64,000 nt of DNA from an uncultured Clostridia bacterium (GCA_937876375.1 CALEHY010000027.1:124001-188000), one strand, 5' to 3'. Counted from the stretch's first letter, positions 14,489-23,359 are shown. Made by a program: numbers and translations. The notes: generated by a model from the letters alone, not told the origin.

Positions 14489-17400
14489 TTACCATTCACT
14501 TTTGGTATATGAACGGATGATATTTGTGATGATATTGTCACGCTTAAATCCTTTTCCTTTGCCACCTTTGGCTTGGTCTTGGATTTTACCAGCTCTGATT
14601 GTTACGAAATCAGCCTTGTCGAGTATCTTGTCGATAGGTGGTATTTCGCCAAATTTGAAATCATCGTTAACCTTGTCAATCATCTCTGTTGCAAGTGTTG
14701 TGTTAGAGAATTTCTTTACAGCTGTCATTGCAAGGATAATGATTTTGTTCTCCTCTGGCAGTGTTAGTGTTTTGCAGTTTCTAACGTCGATTTCGTACAT
14801 ATAGAATAGAGCCTTACCATTAGCGATATTGCCCTCTGGATGATGAGTATGGGTAAACTCTAGTGCAACATTAGCATCCTTTACCTTTGCTGTTTGACCT
14901 AGTCCAGCCATATCCCATTGACCAACTGGCTCTCTCATAGCATAGATTGTAGCGTGGCGTTCCTTGTTGTCAGCCATGAATACAACTTCCTTGTCGCCAA
15001 GCATACAAGCTGCTATCATATATAGCTTTGTGCTACCCTTTGGTATCTCAATCTCTTGCTCTCTTGGGATAAGCACATTCTTTGGCATATCCACATTTGG
15101 CATTTTGAATGTAACACCGTGTATGGTTAGACTTTCTGGTATTAGCTCGTTTGGTAGGGAACAGCCAGAGCCCTGTAGTATACAGTTAACCTTGTATTCG
15201 TCACTTGTGATACCATTCGAGTTAAATTCAAGGTCGAGCTTTTTGTAATTCTCCTTAGCCTTGTTCTTTTCAGCCTTAATCTTTAGCTTAAAAGTTTTCA
15301 CCTCAAATGGCTTGATATCGAATACGAGTTCATTATCCTTTATCTTGGCATCCTTGATATATTCCTCACTAGCATATATCTCGCTAGCCTCTGTGATTTC
15401 ACCAAATAGCTTGATAGCAACATTTCTGTGTGCCTTGCCAATGCCTTCGTTAACACGGATAACAACACTGTCATCATCCATAGCTTGCTTAATTGCTCTA
15501 ACGATAACATTCTTGTTGCTAATGCTCATCATTGAGAAACTGTCACCAAGCTTGCCATCACGCCTGCTACTTGTTTGGAATGCAACAAGTGGTTGATTGA
15601 AGCATTGTGCCAGATTTTGTGTGTTTGCACCTAGCTCACCCTTGTGACTGTATACACCGAATGAGAAAATATTTCTACCGATTTCTTGCAAATCTTGTCT
15701 AGCGTCTTTTGTGAATGCACCTGCTGGAGTGTGAATGCAGGTTAGTCGTAGCATATTGTCGCTAGGCTTGTCCCATCCGTACTTGCAGTCAGAGAAAATG
15801 CTCGCACCATATCTATTATTTTCATCAGTGATATCAGCCCATTTTTGTGCTGGTACCTCGTACAGATTGTTGGTGTTGTTACCCCTAACGATATATCCTA
15901 GACCTAGGTCGTAGCTTGCCTTTTCATTTTGGCAGGTGAAAGGGAACTGCGCCTTTAGTAGTGTTCTTCTAGTTTGCCAGTCGATATTGTTGTCAACTCT
16001 AATGAATTCGTCCTCTGCACCAAGAGAAATAATCTGTTCGATGGTGCTGTATTCTGCTTCACGAGTTACTTTGATAGCAATTCTTGCTGGTCCATCCTCA
16101 ACAATCTCGAATTTTGGAGTGTTAGCGTAGCAATATGGTTCGCTGTCGATATCCTCTTTACGCATTTCCCAGCTAGGATAGTTGAGCTCACCAATATTGT
16201 GGTGAAGAGCTAGTTTAATTGGAGCAGAAAGAATCTGTACCTTTAGTGTTTTGTCAACAATAGAGCCGATATCACCATTCTTGTTTAGCATAATGCGATA
16301 TTTGTCGTTCTCTAGTGTGTGTTCTGTTACCTTTAGTACATTCTTCTTGCTGTATTTCTTGTCACTTGCTTGAACGTCATATACCTTGTATCCAACACTC
16401 TCAACATTAGCCAAGAATACAATATCAAGCTCTTTGCCTTGTTTCTTAACTATCTGGCTTGGCACCTCGTGACCAGCCTTGTCAACAACCTTGATATATT
16501 TTGTGTTGTGATTTAGCTTAACATGTGCACTAACAGCTTCCTTACGTTTCATAGCGACTGGATTGTTAACTATTACAGCACATTCCTCACACCAAGAGGT
16601 GTCCAGCTCGTTTGCGATAGCACCAACAGCACCCTCATATTCGTTCTTGAACTGGGATAGGGAAATGAAATAGTCATTCCAGCTGTCGTTGTATTGTAGC
16701 ATTGTCGACGTACCTGGTAAATCATCGTGGAACTGGTGTCTGATGACTCTTTTCCAAGCAGTGTCGATAATATCTTTTGGATATTTGTAAGAGGTGATAG
16801 CGCTTGCTAGTACTGATGCTCTTTCACAGTAGTCAGCTAGCACCTCATTTTTAGCATTTAGCCTCTTGCTCATTGCTCTAGAGGTGTATCCACCAGCACC
16901 GTGCGACCTCATAACAAGCTCGTTGTCCCATACTGGCAGATTAGCTCTATCACTCTTTGGTAGCTTGCTGAGCTCGATGAACATTTCATCACTGCTAGCA
17001 GAGATAACCTTTGTGTTTTCGTTGGTGTCGTTTTTGTCAACACTGTCGCTAACTGATTTTGCAGACTCCTCTGTAGGAGCACCACCCCAGTCACCTGTCC
17101 CATAGTAGTTCATCGCCCATGGTAGCTTTGCAGCAACACTGTTGTCAGCGATTTTGCTGATAATTCTTGTATCGCCCCTAACGTCACCGTTGAATTTGTA
17201 TCTGTATGATAATGCATTTAGCTCTGCAAAAATCTCTGACCCATCAACACCACGCCAAATACCAATGTCGAATGGACGCTCATATGCGCCACCCCATCCA
17301 AGCTTTTGTGTAGAAAAGCCTAGCAGATTAGCGTGTTTTGCGATTGATGGCAATGCGTAGCCAAAGCCAAAACAGTCTGGTAGAAAGATATCCTTGCTTT

Positions 17401-17752
17401 CTTTACCAAATTTTGACTTGAAATAATGATTACCATATAGAAAATTACGGAATAATGCCTCTGGAGAAGGGATGTTAACATCACCATTCTCATATGCAGA
17501 ACCAGATACACACCATCTACCATCAGCTATGTAATTTTTGATTTGCTCGAATGCTTCTGGATAGTACTCCTCGATTAGCTCATATCTGTAGCTACCTTCA
17601 AGATTGAAACGATAGTTAGGATACTTTTCGATTAAATCAAAATTTTTTTCGATGGTATCAGGAATGAATTCCTCTATAGTTTTTGCAAGCTCCCATCTCC
17701 ACACTGTGTCGAGATGAGCAGTCGCAACTGTAAAAATTTTGTTTTGATCCAT
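14489..17752 (-). CDS. GH38 alpha-mannosidase
   Basis: The ~1087-residue product opens with IFTVATAHLDTVWRW, whose His13 and Asp15 bind zinc, and has FLPDCFGFGYALP with the catalytic nucleophile Asp126, as in glycoside hydrolase family 38. HQFHDDLPGTS and the long C-terminal beta-sandwich domains are also typical, and length matches bacterial GH38 (~1000-1100). It removes alpha-mannosyl residues from N-glycan or plant/yeast mannan fragments. No signal peptide, so it acts in the cytoplasm on imported oligosaccharides. I start at MDQNKIF (AAGGAAG upstream) rather than 15 residues earlier, because the earlier start would overlap the preceding 72-residue gene. It is probably co-transcribed with that gene and glycerate kinase. 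Confidence 0.9.
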   Translation of the reverse strand: MDQNKIFTVATAHLDTVWRWELAKTIEEFIPDTIEKNFDLIEKYPNYRFNLEGSYRYELIEEYYPEAFEQIKNYIADGRWCVSGSAYENGDVNIPSPEALFRNFLYGNHYFKSKFGKESKDIFLPDCFGFGYALPSIAKHANLLGFSTQKLGWGGAYERPFDIGIWRGVDGSEIFAELNALSYRYKFNGDVRGDTRIISKIADNSVAAKLPWAMNYYGTGDWGGAPTEESAKSVSDSVDKNDTNENTKVISASSDEMFIELSKLPKSDRANLPVWDNELVMRSHGAGGYTSRAMSKRLNAKNEVLADYCERASVLASAITSYKYPKDIIDTAWKRVIRHQFHDDLPGTSTMLQYNDSWNDYFISLSQFKNEYEGAVGAIANELDTSWCEECAVIVNNPVAMKRKEAVSAHVKLNHNTKYIKVVDKAGHEVPSQIVKKQGKELDIVFLANVESVGYKVYDVQASDKKYSKKNVLKVTEHTLENDKYRIMLNKNGDIGSIVDKTLKVQILSAPIKLALHHNIGELNYPSWEMRKEDIDSEPYCYANTPKFEIVEDGPARIAIKVTREAEYSTIEQIISLGAEDEFIRVDNNIDWQTRRTLLKAQFPFTCQNEKASYDLGLGYIVRGNNTNNLYEVPAQKWADITDENNRYGASIFSDCKYGWDKPSDNMLRLTCIHTPAGAFTKDARQDLQEIGRNIFSFGVYSHKGELGANTQNLAQCFNQPLVAFQTSSRRDGKLGDSFSMMSISNKNVIVRAIKQAMDDDSVVIRVNEGIGKAHRNVAIKLFGEITEASEIYASEEYIKDAKIKDNELVFDIKPFEVKTFKLKIKAEKNKAKENYKKLDLEFNSNGITSDEYKVNCILQGSGCSLPNELIPESLTIHGVTFKMPNVDMPKNVLIPREQEIEIPKGSTKLYMIAACMLGDKEVVFMADNKERHATIYAMREPVGQWDMAGLGQTAKVKDANVALEFTHTHHPEGNIANGKALFYMYEIDVRNCKTLTLPEENKIIILAMTAVKKFSNTTLATEMIDKVNDDFKFGEIPPIDKILDKADFVTIRAGKIQDQAKGGKGKGFKRDNIITNIIRSYTKSEW

Positions 17753-17765
17753 TGTGATGGCTTCC

Positions 17766-17984
17766 TTACTTTTCGATAATTTCGTATGTGAACTCATACT
17801 TCTCCTGCAAAGCCTTTACCTTGTCCTCATTATCCTCAATAAATGTTGGAGTGTAAACGCTCTTGCCATCAACAGAGTAGTCCTTTACGATTTGCTCAAG
17901 CTCTGCCCAAGCCTCTTTCTCTAGCTCGTAGTTATCCTCGAATTTAATCAAAAACTCTCTGTGCTTTGGAATTCTAACCTTCAT
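17766..17984 (-). CDS. 72-residue hypothetical protein upstream of GH38
   Basis: A small charged protein (KVRIPKHREFLIKF, then ELEKEAWAELEQIVKDYSV) with no signal or membrane segment and no family I recognise. It has a good GAAAGGA site, ends 13 bases before the GH38 start and begins 51 bases after glycerate kinase, so it is likely part of the same operon. Function unknown. Confidence 0.65.
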   Translation of the reverse strand: MKVRIPKHREFLIKFEDNYELEKEAWAELEQIVKDYSVDGKSVYTPTFIEDNEDKVKALQEKYEFTYEIIEK

Positions 17985-18035
17985 TGTTTTGTGTCCTTTC
18001 AGATTTAATGCTTATATTATATATTTAAAACCACC

Positions 18036-19097
18036 TTATTGCAAGATACTTTTGGCTTTTTCTTTTAGCAAATCATATGCATGCTCTATTGCATATTCGA
18101 CAGTTGTGTTTTCATCGACTAGGCTAATCATTTTGTCACCCAGTGTAACGTCCTCAATGCTGCCACTGATGACTATGCATTTTTTGTTATTCCTTTTTGC
18201 TATTTCACATACCTTGTAAGGTAGCTTGCCCATTACTGTCTGCTTGTCAGTCTTGCCCTCACCAGTTATAACTATGTCGCATTCTTTAACTAGATTTTCA
18301 AAATCTGACTTTTCTGCAATTATGTCAAATCCGGATTTTATCTCTCCACCATAGATAGAGTATAGTCCACCACATATTCCACCAGCAGCACCAGCACCCT
18401 TGATTTTGCTTATGTCATTTTTGAAGAACGCATTCATCCTTTGTAGTCCTTCGTCTAGCTCGACTACGTCAGTTTTTCTTGCACCCTTTTGTGGTGCGAA
18501 TACATAAGCAGCACCATTTTTGCCAAAATATTCGTTCTCCACGTCACAGGCGAATGTAAAGTTGATATCCTTTACAATATTTCTAAAATCAATACCGAAC
18601 ACAAAGTTCATATCATTAGCCTTTGGCTTTGATATAATATTCCAGTTCTCGTCGTAGAATATTCCTCCTAACGCTGCTAGTGCGCCTATGCCACCATCAC
18701 AGCATCCTGTGCCACCAAGACCAAGTATAATATTGCTAAAGCCCACTTGTTTAGCGTATTTTATCAGTTCGCCAGTACCATACGATGACGCCTGCATAAC
18801 ATTCTTTCGTCCTTGTAGTCCGGACGCTGTAGCACTGTCAATAATGGCTGTGTCACCATATGCAAGAATGTGCCCATTTATCTCTTTGCCGTATATGTCA
18901 TGGCATTTTGTGTAAAGCATCTCTGCTTTACATATTTCTGCCATACAATTAGTAAATCCTTCACCACCATCGGATAGGGGAAGGCATATTGTCTCAATAT
19001 TACTGTCATTCTCACATAAACCATTTGATATAGCTTCACATACCTCTTTGGCGTTTAGCGATCCCTTGTATGAGTCAGTAGCTATTAATATCTTCAT
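18036..19097 (-). CDS. glxK: Glycerate kinase (GlxK/GarK family)
   Basis: The 353-residue product matches the type I glycerate kinase family: MKILIATDSYKGSLNAKEV at the N-terminus, LPLSDGGEGF, the glycine-rich IILGLGGTGCCDGGIGALAA, and DIVITGEGKTDKQTVMGKLP near the C-terminus. It phosphorylates glycerate with ATP for entry into glycolysis. I chose MKILIAT at 19097 (GGTGATG upstream) instead of a start six residues earlier because the family begins at this methionine. It leads an apparent operon with a 72-residue protein and GH38 alpha-mannosidase. Confidence 0.9.
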   Translation of the reverse strand: MKILIATDSYKGSLNAKEVCEAISNGLCENDSNIETICLPLSDGGEGFTNCMAEICKAEMLYTKCHDIYGKEINGHILAYGDTAIIDSATASGLQGRKNVMQASSYGTGELIKYAKQVGFSNIILGLGGTGCCDGGIGALAALGGIFYDENWNIISKPKANDMNFVFGIDFRNIVKDINFTFACDVENEYFGKNGAAYVFAPQKGARKTDVVELDEGLQRMNAFFKNDISKIKGAGAAGGICGGLYSIYGGEIKSGFDIIAEKSDFENLVKECDIVITGEGKTDKQTVMGKLPYKVCEIAKRNNKKCIVISGSIEDVTLGDKMISLVDENTTVEYAIEHAYDLLKEKAKSILQ

Positions 19098-19203
19098 TTT
19101 ATCATCACCGTTCATATTTTATCATATATAATTAGTATAAGCAACATTTTCATATTCTGGTAGCGTTTGCAAAATTTGTCGCTTAAAATTTTTGTTTTTT
19201 CTA

Positions 19204-19232
19204 TTGACAAATGAATTTATTTGGTGTAGTAT
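19204..19232 (+). promoter_or_regulatory. Promoter of a candidate small RNA
   Basis: TTGACA (19204-19209), a 17-base spacer and TAGTAT (19227-19232), in a gap with no credible coding sequence. Confidence 0.5.
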
Positions 19233-19238
19233 TGACTT

Positions 19239-19376
19239 GTCGCTAGAGTGCGATGAGTGTGATGGTAATAGCACTCGTGTCAGTATCAGCATGGCACAAA
19301 AGAGAATTTGTTTATTTATTAAACAACGAAGATGGGTAGTTTTGGGCGGACACCAAGCTACCCGTTTTTGTTTTTT
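19239..19376 (+). ncRNA. Candidate small RNA (~140 nt) upstream of initiator tRNA
   Basis: A promoter at 19204-19232 and a terminator-like hairpin (GGGTAG 19334-19339 with CTACCC 19358-19363, extended by TTGG/CCAA, then a T-rich tail) frame ~140 bases with no ORF. An internal GAGTGC...GCACTC pairing gives a 5' hairpin. I do not recognise the family; it is not obviously 6S, SRP RNA, RNase P RNA or tmRNA. It could also be the leader of a longer transcript reading into the tRNA. Confidence 0.4.
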
Positions 19377-19397
19377 CTAAAGTTTTTAAATTTCCCC

Positions 19398-19425
19398 TTG
19401 ACAAATATATTTTATTTGATATAAT
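19398..19425 (+). promoter_or_regulatory. Promoter of the initiator tRNA gene
   Basis: TTGACA (19398-19403), 16-base spacer, TATAAT (19420-19425), about 20 bases before the tRNA 5' end. Confidence 0.75.
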
Positions 19426-19446
19426 AATAGAGCACTTGAGAGATAC

Positions 19447-19520
<74 letters not shown>

Positions 19521-19522
<2 letters not shown>

Positions 19523-19563
19523 CAACGAAAAAAGACACCTTTACGGTGTCTTTTTTCGTTGTG
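19521..19563 (+). terminator. Terminator of initiator tRNA
   Basis: Perfect 19-bp stem from 19521-19539 to 19545-19563 with a TTTAC loop; the stem includes GACACC/GGTGTC and an A6/T6 tract. Confidence 0.85.
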
Positions 19564-19776
19564 CTCGTGAGCAAAACTCACGCTTGTGCGACCGACGGGT
19601 TCCCGGAGCATAACAGCCAAGCGCTCCCAGTGGGAGAAACAGCGCAGGCTGTTATGGCGCAGTGGTCAAAACTTGTAGGCGCCCCAAGCCGTAACAAGTT
19701 TTGGGTACCACAAGAGTGCAAACAGGGCAACGCCCTGTGCGATAAGTTAAACATATATACCCCCGCAACCACAACA
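19523..19776. other. GC-rich structured insert bounded by duplicated tRNA 3' end (att-like)
   Basis: CCCCCGCAACCACAAC at the tRNA 3' end (19511-19526) is repeated exactly at 19760-19775, and both copies continue with AAAAAGACACCTTT. The ~230 bases between are clearly richer in GC than the surroundings and full of inverted repeats (CGTGAG/CTCACG, AACAGCC/GGCTGTT, GCGCTCCC with GGGAG...GCGC, CAAAACTTGT/ACAAGTTTTG). No coding sequence was seen. A direct repeat of a tRNA 3' end is the mark left by tyrosine-recombinase integration, so this may be a remnant; an old tRNA-array duplication is the alternative. Confidence 0.5.
19545..19590. repeat. 46-base dispersed repeat, copy A
   Basis: Matches 21831-21876 at 44 of 46 positions. 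It starts in the second arm of the tRNA terminator (GGTGTCTTTTTT) and runs through GTGCTCGTGAGCAAAACTCA to CGCTTGTGCG. Confidence 0.8.
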
Positions 19777-19876
19777 AAAAGACACCTTTGGGGCACCCTC
19801 AATAAAGATGGTGTGTTTTTGCAAAAATAAAAGGAAACGAAACAATTCCATAAATAATACTTTTAGAAAGTATGTA

Positions 19877-19917
19877 ACCCACTATAACACTTTCAAGTTG
19901 AAAGTGTTGTAGTGGGT
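19877..19917. repeat. Cassette-associated hairpin repeat, copy 2
   Basis: Stem ACCCACTATAACACTTTC (19877-19894) with GAAAGTGTTGTAGTGGGT (19900-19917), loop AAGTT, one G-T type pair. Flanks TACTTTTAGAAAGTATGTAA and CGGTATGATACTAAAATAT match copy 1 at 13792-13835. It lies just 3' of the minus-strand lipoprotein gene. Confidence 0.75.
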
Positions 19918-19985
19918 CTTTATATTTCATCACGGTATGATACTAAAATATTGCGACAGCTTTACAAGCTGGGATTTGTTATTTC

Positions 19986-20462
19986 TTACTTTAAGTCATA
20001 ATTCCATTCAGAATCGCCCCAGTATCCTTCATACTGTGGGTCAAGATTTTCAATAACAATACGATTATCTTCCACATATAATCTGTGATATTCACCACCC
20101 CGAACAAATTGTGCAATTCCGCCTTTTTCTGCAAATGACACATCGACTCCAATAATATTAAAAGTGTTTTTATATTTGATAGTCCCGTCAACAGATGCTG
20201 TGATAACAACGGTGAACAGCCCAGATGTTGGTCCACTTGTCATAGAGCATTCTTCGTAAATACCATCGTTATCAATATCAAGAGATGCAGTGTCAATATA
20301 GAATTCTGGTCTTTCACCAGTAGGATCTTTAATTTCCGATTGAATCTCGTGTTTTGATACAGTTGAAGTTGTAGTATTTGTTATTTTATCAGTTTTTTTA
20401 CCACAACCAATGACAGATAGTGTAAGCAGAAGGCAAAGCATTATTGCTATCATTTTCTTCAT
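19986..20462 (-). CDS. Small lipoprotein of unknown function (repeat-flanked)
   Basis: The 158-residue product has a lipoprotein signal peptide (MKKMIAIMLCLLLTLSVIGC, lipobox VIGC), a Thr/Ser-rich linker, then a beta-rich domain including FYIDTASLDIDNDGIYEECS, in which the Asp-rich DIDNDGIYEE resembles a calcium or VCBS/FG-GAP-type repeat loop. I start at 20462, where AGAGGTAATG lies upstream and the signal peptide begins cleanly; an upstream extension to 20606 has no signal peptide. It is flanked by the same repeat pair as the pyrophosphatase-like gene at 13993. No enzymatic motif was recognised. Confidence 0.65.
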   Translation of the reverse strand: MKKMIAIMLCLLLTLSVIGCGKKTDKITNTTTSTVSKHEIQSEIKDPTGERPEFYIDTASLDIDNDGIYEECSMTSGPTSGLFTVVITASVDGTIKYKNTFNIIGVDVSFAEKGGIAQFVRGGEYHRLYVEDNRIVIENLDPQYEGYWGDSEWNYDLK

Positions 20463-20497
20463 AATCATTACCTCTACGAATTCTAATTTATCTGTAT

Positions 20498-20556
20498 AAA
20501 TTATATCATTTATGCCCTGTGTTTTCAATGCCAATCTTGTCGCAATGCCAAAATGC
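20498..20556. repeat. Cassette 5'-side repeat, copy 2
   Basis: Homologous to 14351-14410 (core TTTTCAATGCCAATCTTGTC then GCAATGCCAAAATG). CTTGTCGCAATG (20536-20547) is inverted relative to TATTGCGACAGC at 19949-19960, giving terminal-inverted-repeat-like ends around the lipoprotein gene. Confidence 0.65.
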
Positions 20557-20584
20557 AATGCCGACACATCTCTAAATATTACAC

Positions 20585-20613
20585 AAAAGCGTTGGAAATT
20601 ATCCAACGCTTTT
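20585..20613 (-). terminator. Terminator of the sigma factor/regulator operon
   Basis: Perfect 11-bp stem AAAAGCGTTGG / CCAACGCTTTT with a 7-base loop, just past the stop of the minus-strand gene at 20622. Confidence 0.85.
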
Positions 20614-20621
20614 AATTTGAT

Positions 20622-21095
20622 TTATTCTTGAACTGAGGTTGTTGGCTCTTTGAAGTTGTCTACACTAATATTTACATCACTATCACTTGACCATTCAACA
20701 CCATCATCTTCAAATTGAATATCATAGTGAACAACATCTTCTGTCCCATTTTCTTCGTCTTTTATAACGATTTCATTTGCTCCATCTTGAACTTTGCCAT
20801 CAATTTCAATATGCTTTCCACCATTTTCATCAGTTGTAACAGTAGAATCTGTTTCTTTTCCGTTTACAAGCACCTTTACAGTATTGCTAATGTATTCTGC
20901 TACTGCTCCGTCTGTTGCAGCATTTGCAGTTATACCACCAAAGGCTAACATTGCAATAACGACTAATACAGCAATTAAGCTTTTTCTTGGTTTAAATTTT
21001 TTCTTTTGATTTGTCATATCCATTATCCTTTCAATTACATCTTCGGATGGCTGGATGCCTGACATAACATCAATATACAATTCTTTATTATTCAT
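20622..21095 (-). CDS. Membrane protein paired with ECF sigma factor (putative anti-sigma)
   Basis: The 157-residue product has a ~38-residue cytoplasmic segment (LYIDVMSGIQPSEDVIERIM), one membrane helix (SLIAVLVVIAMLAFGGIT) and an acidic extracytoplasmic domain. Its start overlaps the end of the ECF sigma gene by 8 bases. This topology and coupling are typical of anti-sigma factors that hold an ECF sigma at the membrane until an outside signal arrives, although no zinc-binding anti-sigma motif is visible, so the role is inferred from context. Confidence 0.65.
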   Translation of the reverse strand: MNNKELYIDVMSGIQPSEDVIERIMDMTNQKKKFKPRKSLIAVLVVIAMLAFGGITANAATDGAVAEYISNTVKVLVNGKETDSTVTTDENGGKHIEIDGKVQDGANEIVIKDEENGTEDVVHYDIQFEDDGVEWSSDSDVNISVDNFKEPTTSVQE

Positions 21096-21570
21096 TTATC
21101 CAATCATCTCCTAAATCTTCTTTTAAATGAATTTTTGCTCTTCGTAATCTTGTTTTTACAGTTGAGGGATTTGTTTTTAATACATCTGCAATATCATTTA
21201 TTGACATACCTTCGTAATAAAACAAGTGAATTACAATTCGCTCCTTTTGTGGCAATGACATAATTGAATTTATAACATCTAATTTTTCATTACTGTCAAA
21301 CGAATATAACGCCTTTACCTCGTCTAAAGAATCTGTTTTATTGAAAAACGATAGCCTAAAATAATCCTTGCATCTGCTAATGCAATTAATAGTTAACCAT
21401 TTATCAATATGCTCATCACATTCAAATTCCTTTTTAGTTTTCCATAATTTAAGAAACACATCCTGCAAAACATCCTCTGCATCGTGTTGATTTTTCAAAT
21501 ATGAAAATGCAATCAAGTAAATTCGCTTATTATTTCGTTTTACAGCATCGATATAACTGTTATTATCCAA
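21088..21570 (-). CDS. ECF-type RNA polymerase sigma factor
   Basis: The 160-residue product has sigma region 2 (AFSYLKNQHDAEDVLQDVFL, KLWKT) and region 4 (IMSLPQKERIVIHLFYYEGM, SINDIADVLKTNPSTVKTRL). Size and the absence of region 1 and 3 mark it as an ECF/group 4 sigma. It directs RNA polymerase to a small regulon, usually for envelope stress. It overlaps the downstream putative anti-sigma gene by 8 bases. A degenerate copy of the cassette 5' repeat lies ~160 bases upstream of its start. Confidence 0.85.
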   Translation of the reverse strand: MDNNSYIDAVKRNNKRIYLIAFSYLKNQHDAEDVLQDVFLKLWKTKKEFECDEHIDKWLTINCISRCKDYFRLSFFNKTDSLDEVKALYSFDSNEKLDVINSIMSLPQKERIVIHLFYYEGMSINDIADVLKTNPSTVKTRLRRAKIHLKEDLGDDWINE

Positions 21571-22030
21571 TTAATCACCACCTGTATTGAAAGGTCCTTT
21601 CACTTATATATCGTGAATCATAAGAAAAAAGTTTCAAAAATTTTTGATATATTAACACAAACTATTTATTCAATCAATATTAACATAGGATAACAAGTAA
21701 AAATGAGCAAAAATAAACATCCACTCATTTTTTCAATACAACTTCGATACAAAAGTTGGCACGATATCAAAAGTATCTGCTGAAAAGAGTTGAAAAAACG
21801 GATACCTTCTTCATTGATGGTATCCGTTATGGTGTCTTTTTTTGTTGTGCTCGTGAGCAAAGCTCACGCTTGTGCGAAAGGATGAACATATACTCTTTTT
21901 ATTACACAATTTCCAATCGTGCTCCAAGGTAATTTCCTTATTTTTTCTTTACTTTTCTTTATTTTATGTATGTATACATTTGTATAATAATATGCTATAA
22001 TACATACATATCTATATTAGAGGGTGTAGT
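21571..22030. other. Intergenic region with degenerate cassette repeat, hairpin and promoter
   Basis: No credible gene is present. It contains: a degenerate version of the cassette 5' repeat (about 21729-21780, CACGATATCAAAAGTATCTGC-like end); a hairpin AACGGATACC / GGTATCCGTT (21797-21828); the 46-base repeat copy B (21831-21876); and two TATAAT boxes (21983-21988 and 21996-22001) before the deacetylase gene, without a clear -35. Confidence 0.55.
21831..21876. repeat. 46-base dispersed repeat, copy B
   Basis: Matches 19545-19590 at 44 of 46 positions, here following a GGATACC/GGTATCC hairpin rather than a tRNA. Confidence 0.8.
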
Positions 22031-23359
22031 ATGAAAAAGAAGAAGGGGACAAAAAAATATTTTGTTTTTGCTGTTCTGCTGTTGATTGTTGCAGGATTGT
22101 TAGGGTTTTATTTTTATCAAAATCCTACTGTCAAGGCTGTTGATGGTCTTGCTGTTACTAATGTCGACACAGCGTCCGTATCGCTTGAGTGGAAGAGCGA
22201 TGAGGTCGATGGATATTATCTTTATCAACAGACTGGTGATGAATCAAAAAAGATAGCTACTATTAGTAATGCTACCAAGACAGAATATACCATAGAGGAT
22301 TTGGATTCTGCTGAGCAATATACATTTTTTGTAAATTCTTATGTAAATCGTATCAACAAAGTAATAGAGAGTGAGGAGCACAAAACGGTTGACGCATTCA
22401 CTCTACCAGCGAAACAGAAAATCAAGAAAGTGTCTGCCGATGAGGAGAGGCAAATCGTTGTAAAATGGACTGCTAATGATAAGGCTGATGGCTATCAGAT
22501 TCAGTATGTTAAGGGTGATACTGACGACTTTTCGTCAGCAACTACTATTGATATCGAAAAGGGTACAAAGACTACATACACGATAAAAAAGCTTGGATAC
22601 AACAAGCATTATTCTGTTCGTGTTCGTACATATTCTATGTTCCAAAAGGAGCGTGTTTATGGTGCATGGAGCGATATAAAAATCGTTAAGACAAAGAGGA
22701 GATATGTTCAGCCTAGCAATATTGACCCTAAAAAGCCGATGATTGCATTAACCTTTGATGATGGTCCTGGATATAATAATGTGTCTGATCGCATCCTTGA
22801 CGTGCTCGAAAAATATAATGTAAAGGCTACATTCTTTATGGTTGGTCAAAATGCTGCCAATCAGCCAAAAAATCTTAAGCGTAAGGTAAAGCTTGGTATG
22901 GAAATCGGTAACCATACCCAAACTCATGCCCACTATGGTAATAATGTCACCAAGAGCGATATCAAAAAAGCTAGTGATGCTATATATAAGGCGTGTGGAG
23001 TGTATCCAACAGCGTTTCGTTCTCCTGGTGGTAACACTACCAAAACAATTCTTAATGAATGTAAGGCAGAAAAAATGCCATTATACTATTGGTCCATCGA
23101 TACTCTCGATTGGAAAAACAAGAATGCCGACGCTGTGTACAAGGCTGTTATGAAGAATGTCAAGGATGGCGATATCATCCTTATGCACGAGCTGTATCCA
23201 TCTACAGCAAAGGCTGTTGAAAAGATGGTGCCAGCATTGTTGAAAAAAGGTTATCAGCTAGTTACTTGTGAACAGCTTATTTATGCAAAGACTGGTAAAG
23301 CACCAAAAGCTGGTCAGCAGTATGTGAACGCTGATACTATTAGAAATAATACTAATTAA
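22031..23359 (+). CDS. Membrane-anchored polysaccharide deacetylase with two fibronectin III domains
   Basis: The 442-residue product has an N-terminal membrane anchor (YFVFAVLLLIVAGLLGFYF), two FnIII domains (about residues 38-125 and 128-225) and a NodB deacetylase domain (236-425). NodB motifs are complete: TFDDGP (metal Asp), GNHTQTHAHY (metal histidines), RSPGGNT, DTLDWKN and ILMHEL. It removes N-acetyl groups from cell-wall peptidoglycan or an exopolysaccharide outside the membrane, using a divalent metal. FnIII domains give surface or carbohydrate spacing. It stands alone, starting behind AGAGGGTG and ended by a hairpin. Confidence 0.9.
   Translation: MKKKKGTKKYFVFAVLLLIVAGLLGFYFYQNPTVKAVDGLAVTNVDTASVSLEWKSDEVDGYYLYQQTGDESKKIATISNATKTEYTIEDLDSAEQYTFFVNSYVNRINKVIESEEHKTVDAFTLPAKQKIKKVSADEERQIVVKWTANDKADGYQIQYVKGDTDDFSSATTIDIEKGTKTTYTIKKLGYNKHYSVRVRTYSMFQKERVYGAWSDIKIVKTKRRYVQPSNIDPKKPMIALTFDDGPGYNNVSDRILDVLEKYNVKATFFMVGQNAANQPKNLKRKVKLGMEIGNHTQTHAHYGNNVTKSDIKKASDAIYKACGVYPTAFRSPGGNTTKTILNECKAEKMPLYYWSIDTLDWKNKNADAVYKAVMKNVKDGDIILMHELYPSTAKAVEKMVPALLKKGYQLVTCEQLIYAKTGKAPKAGQQYVNADTIRNNTN

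Noticed and set aside
21666..21860. 64-codon minus-strand frame upstream of the ECF sigma gene
   Set aside because: It crosses a repeat and a hairpin, lacks a ribosome site, and its composition is not protein-like.
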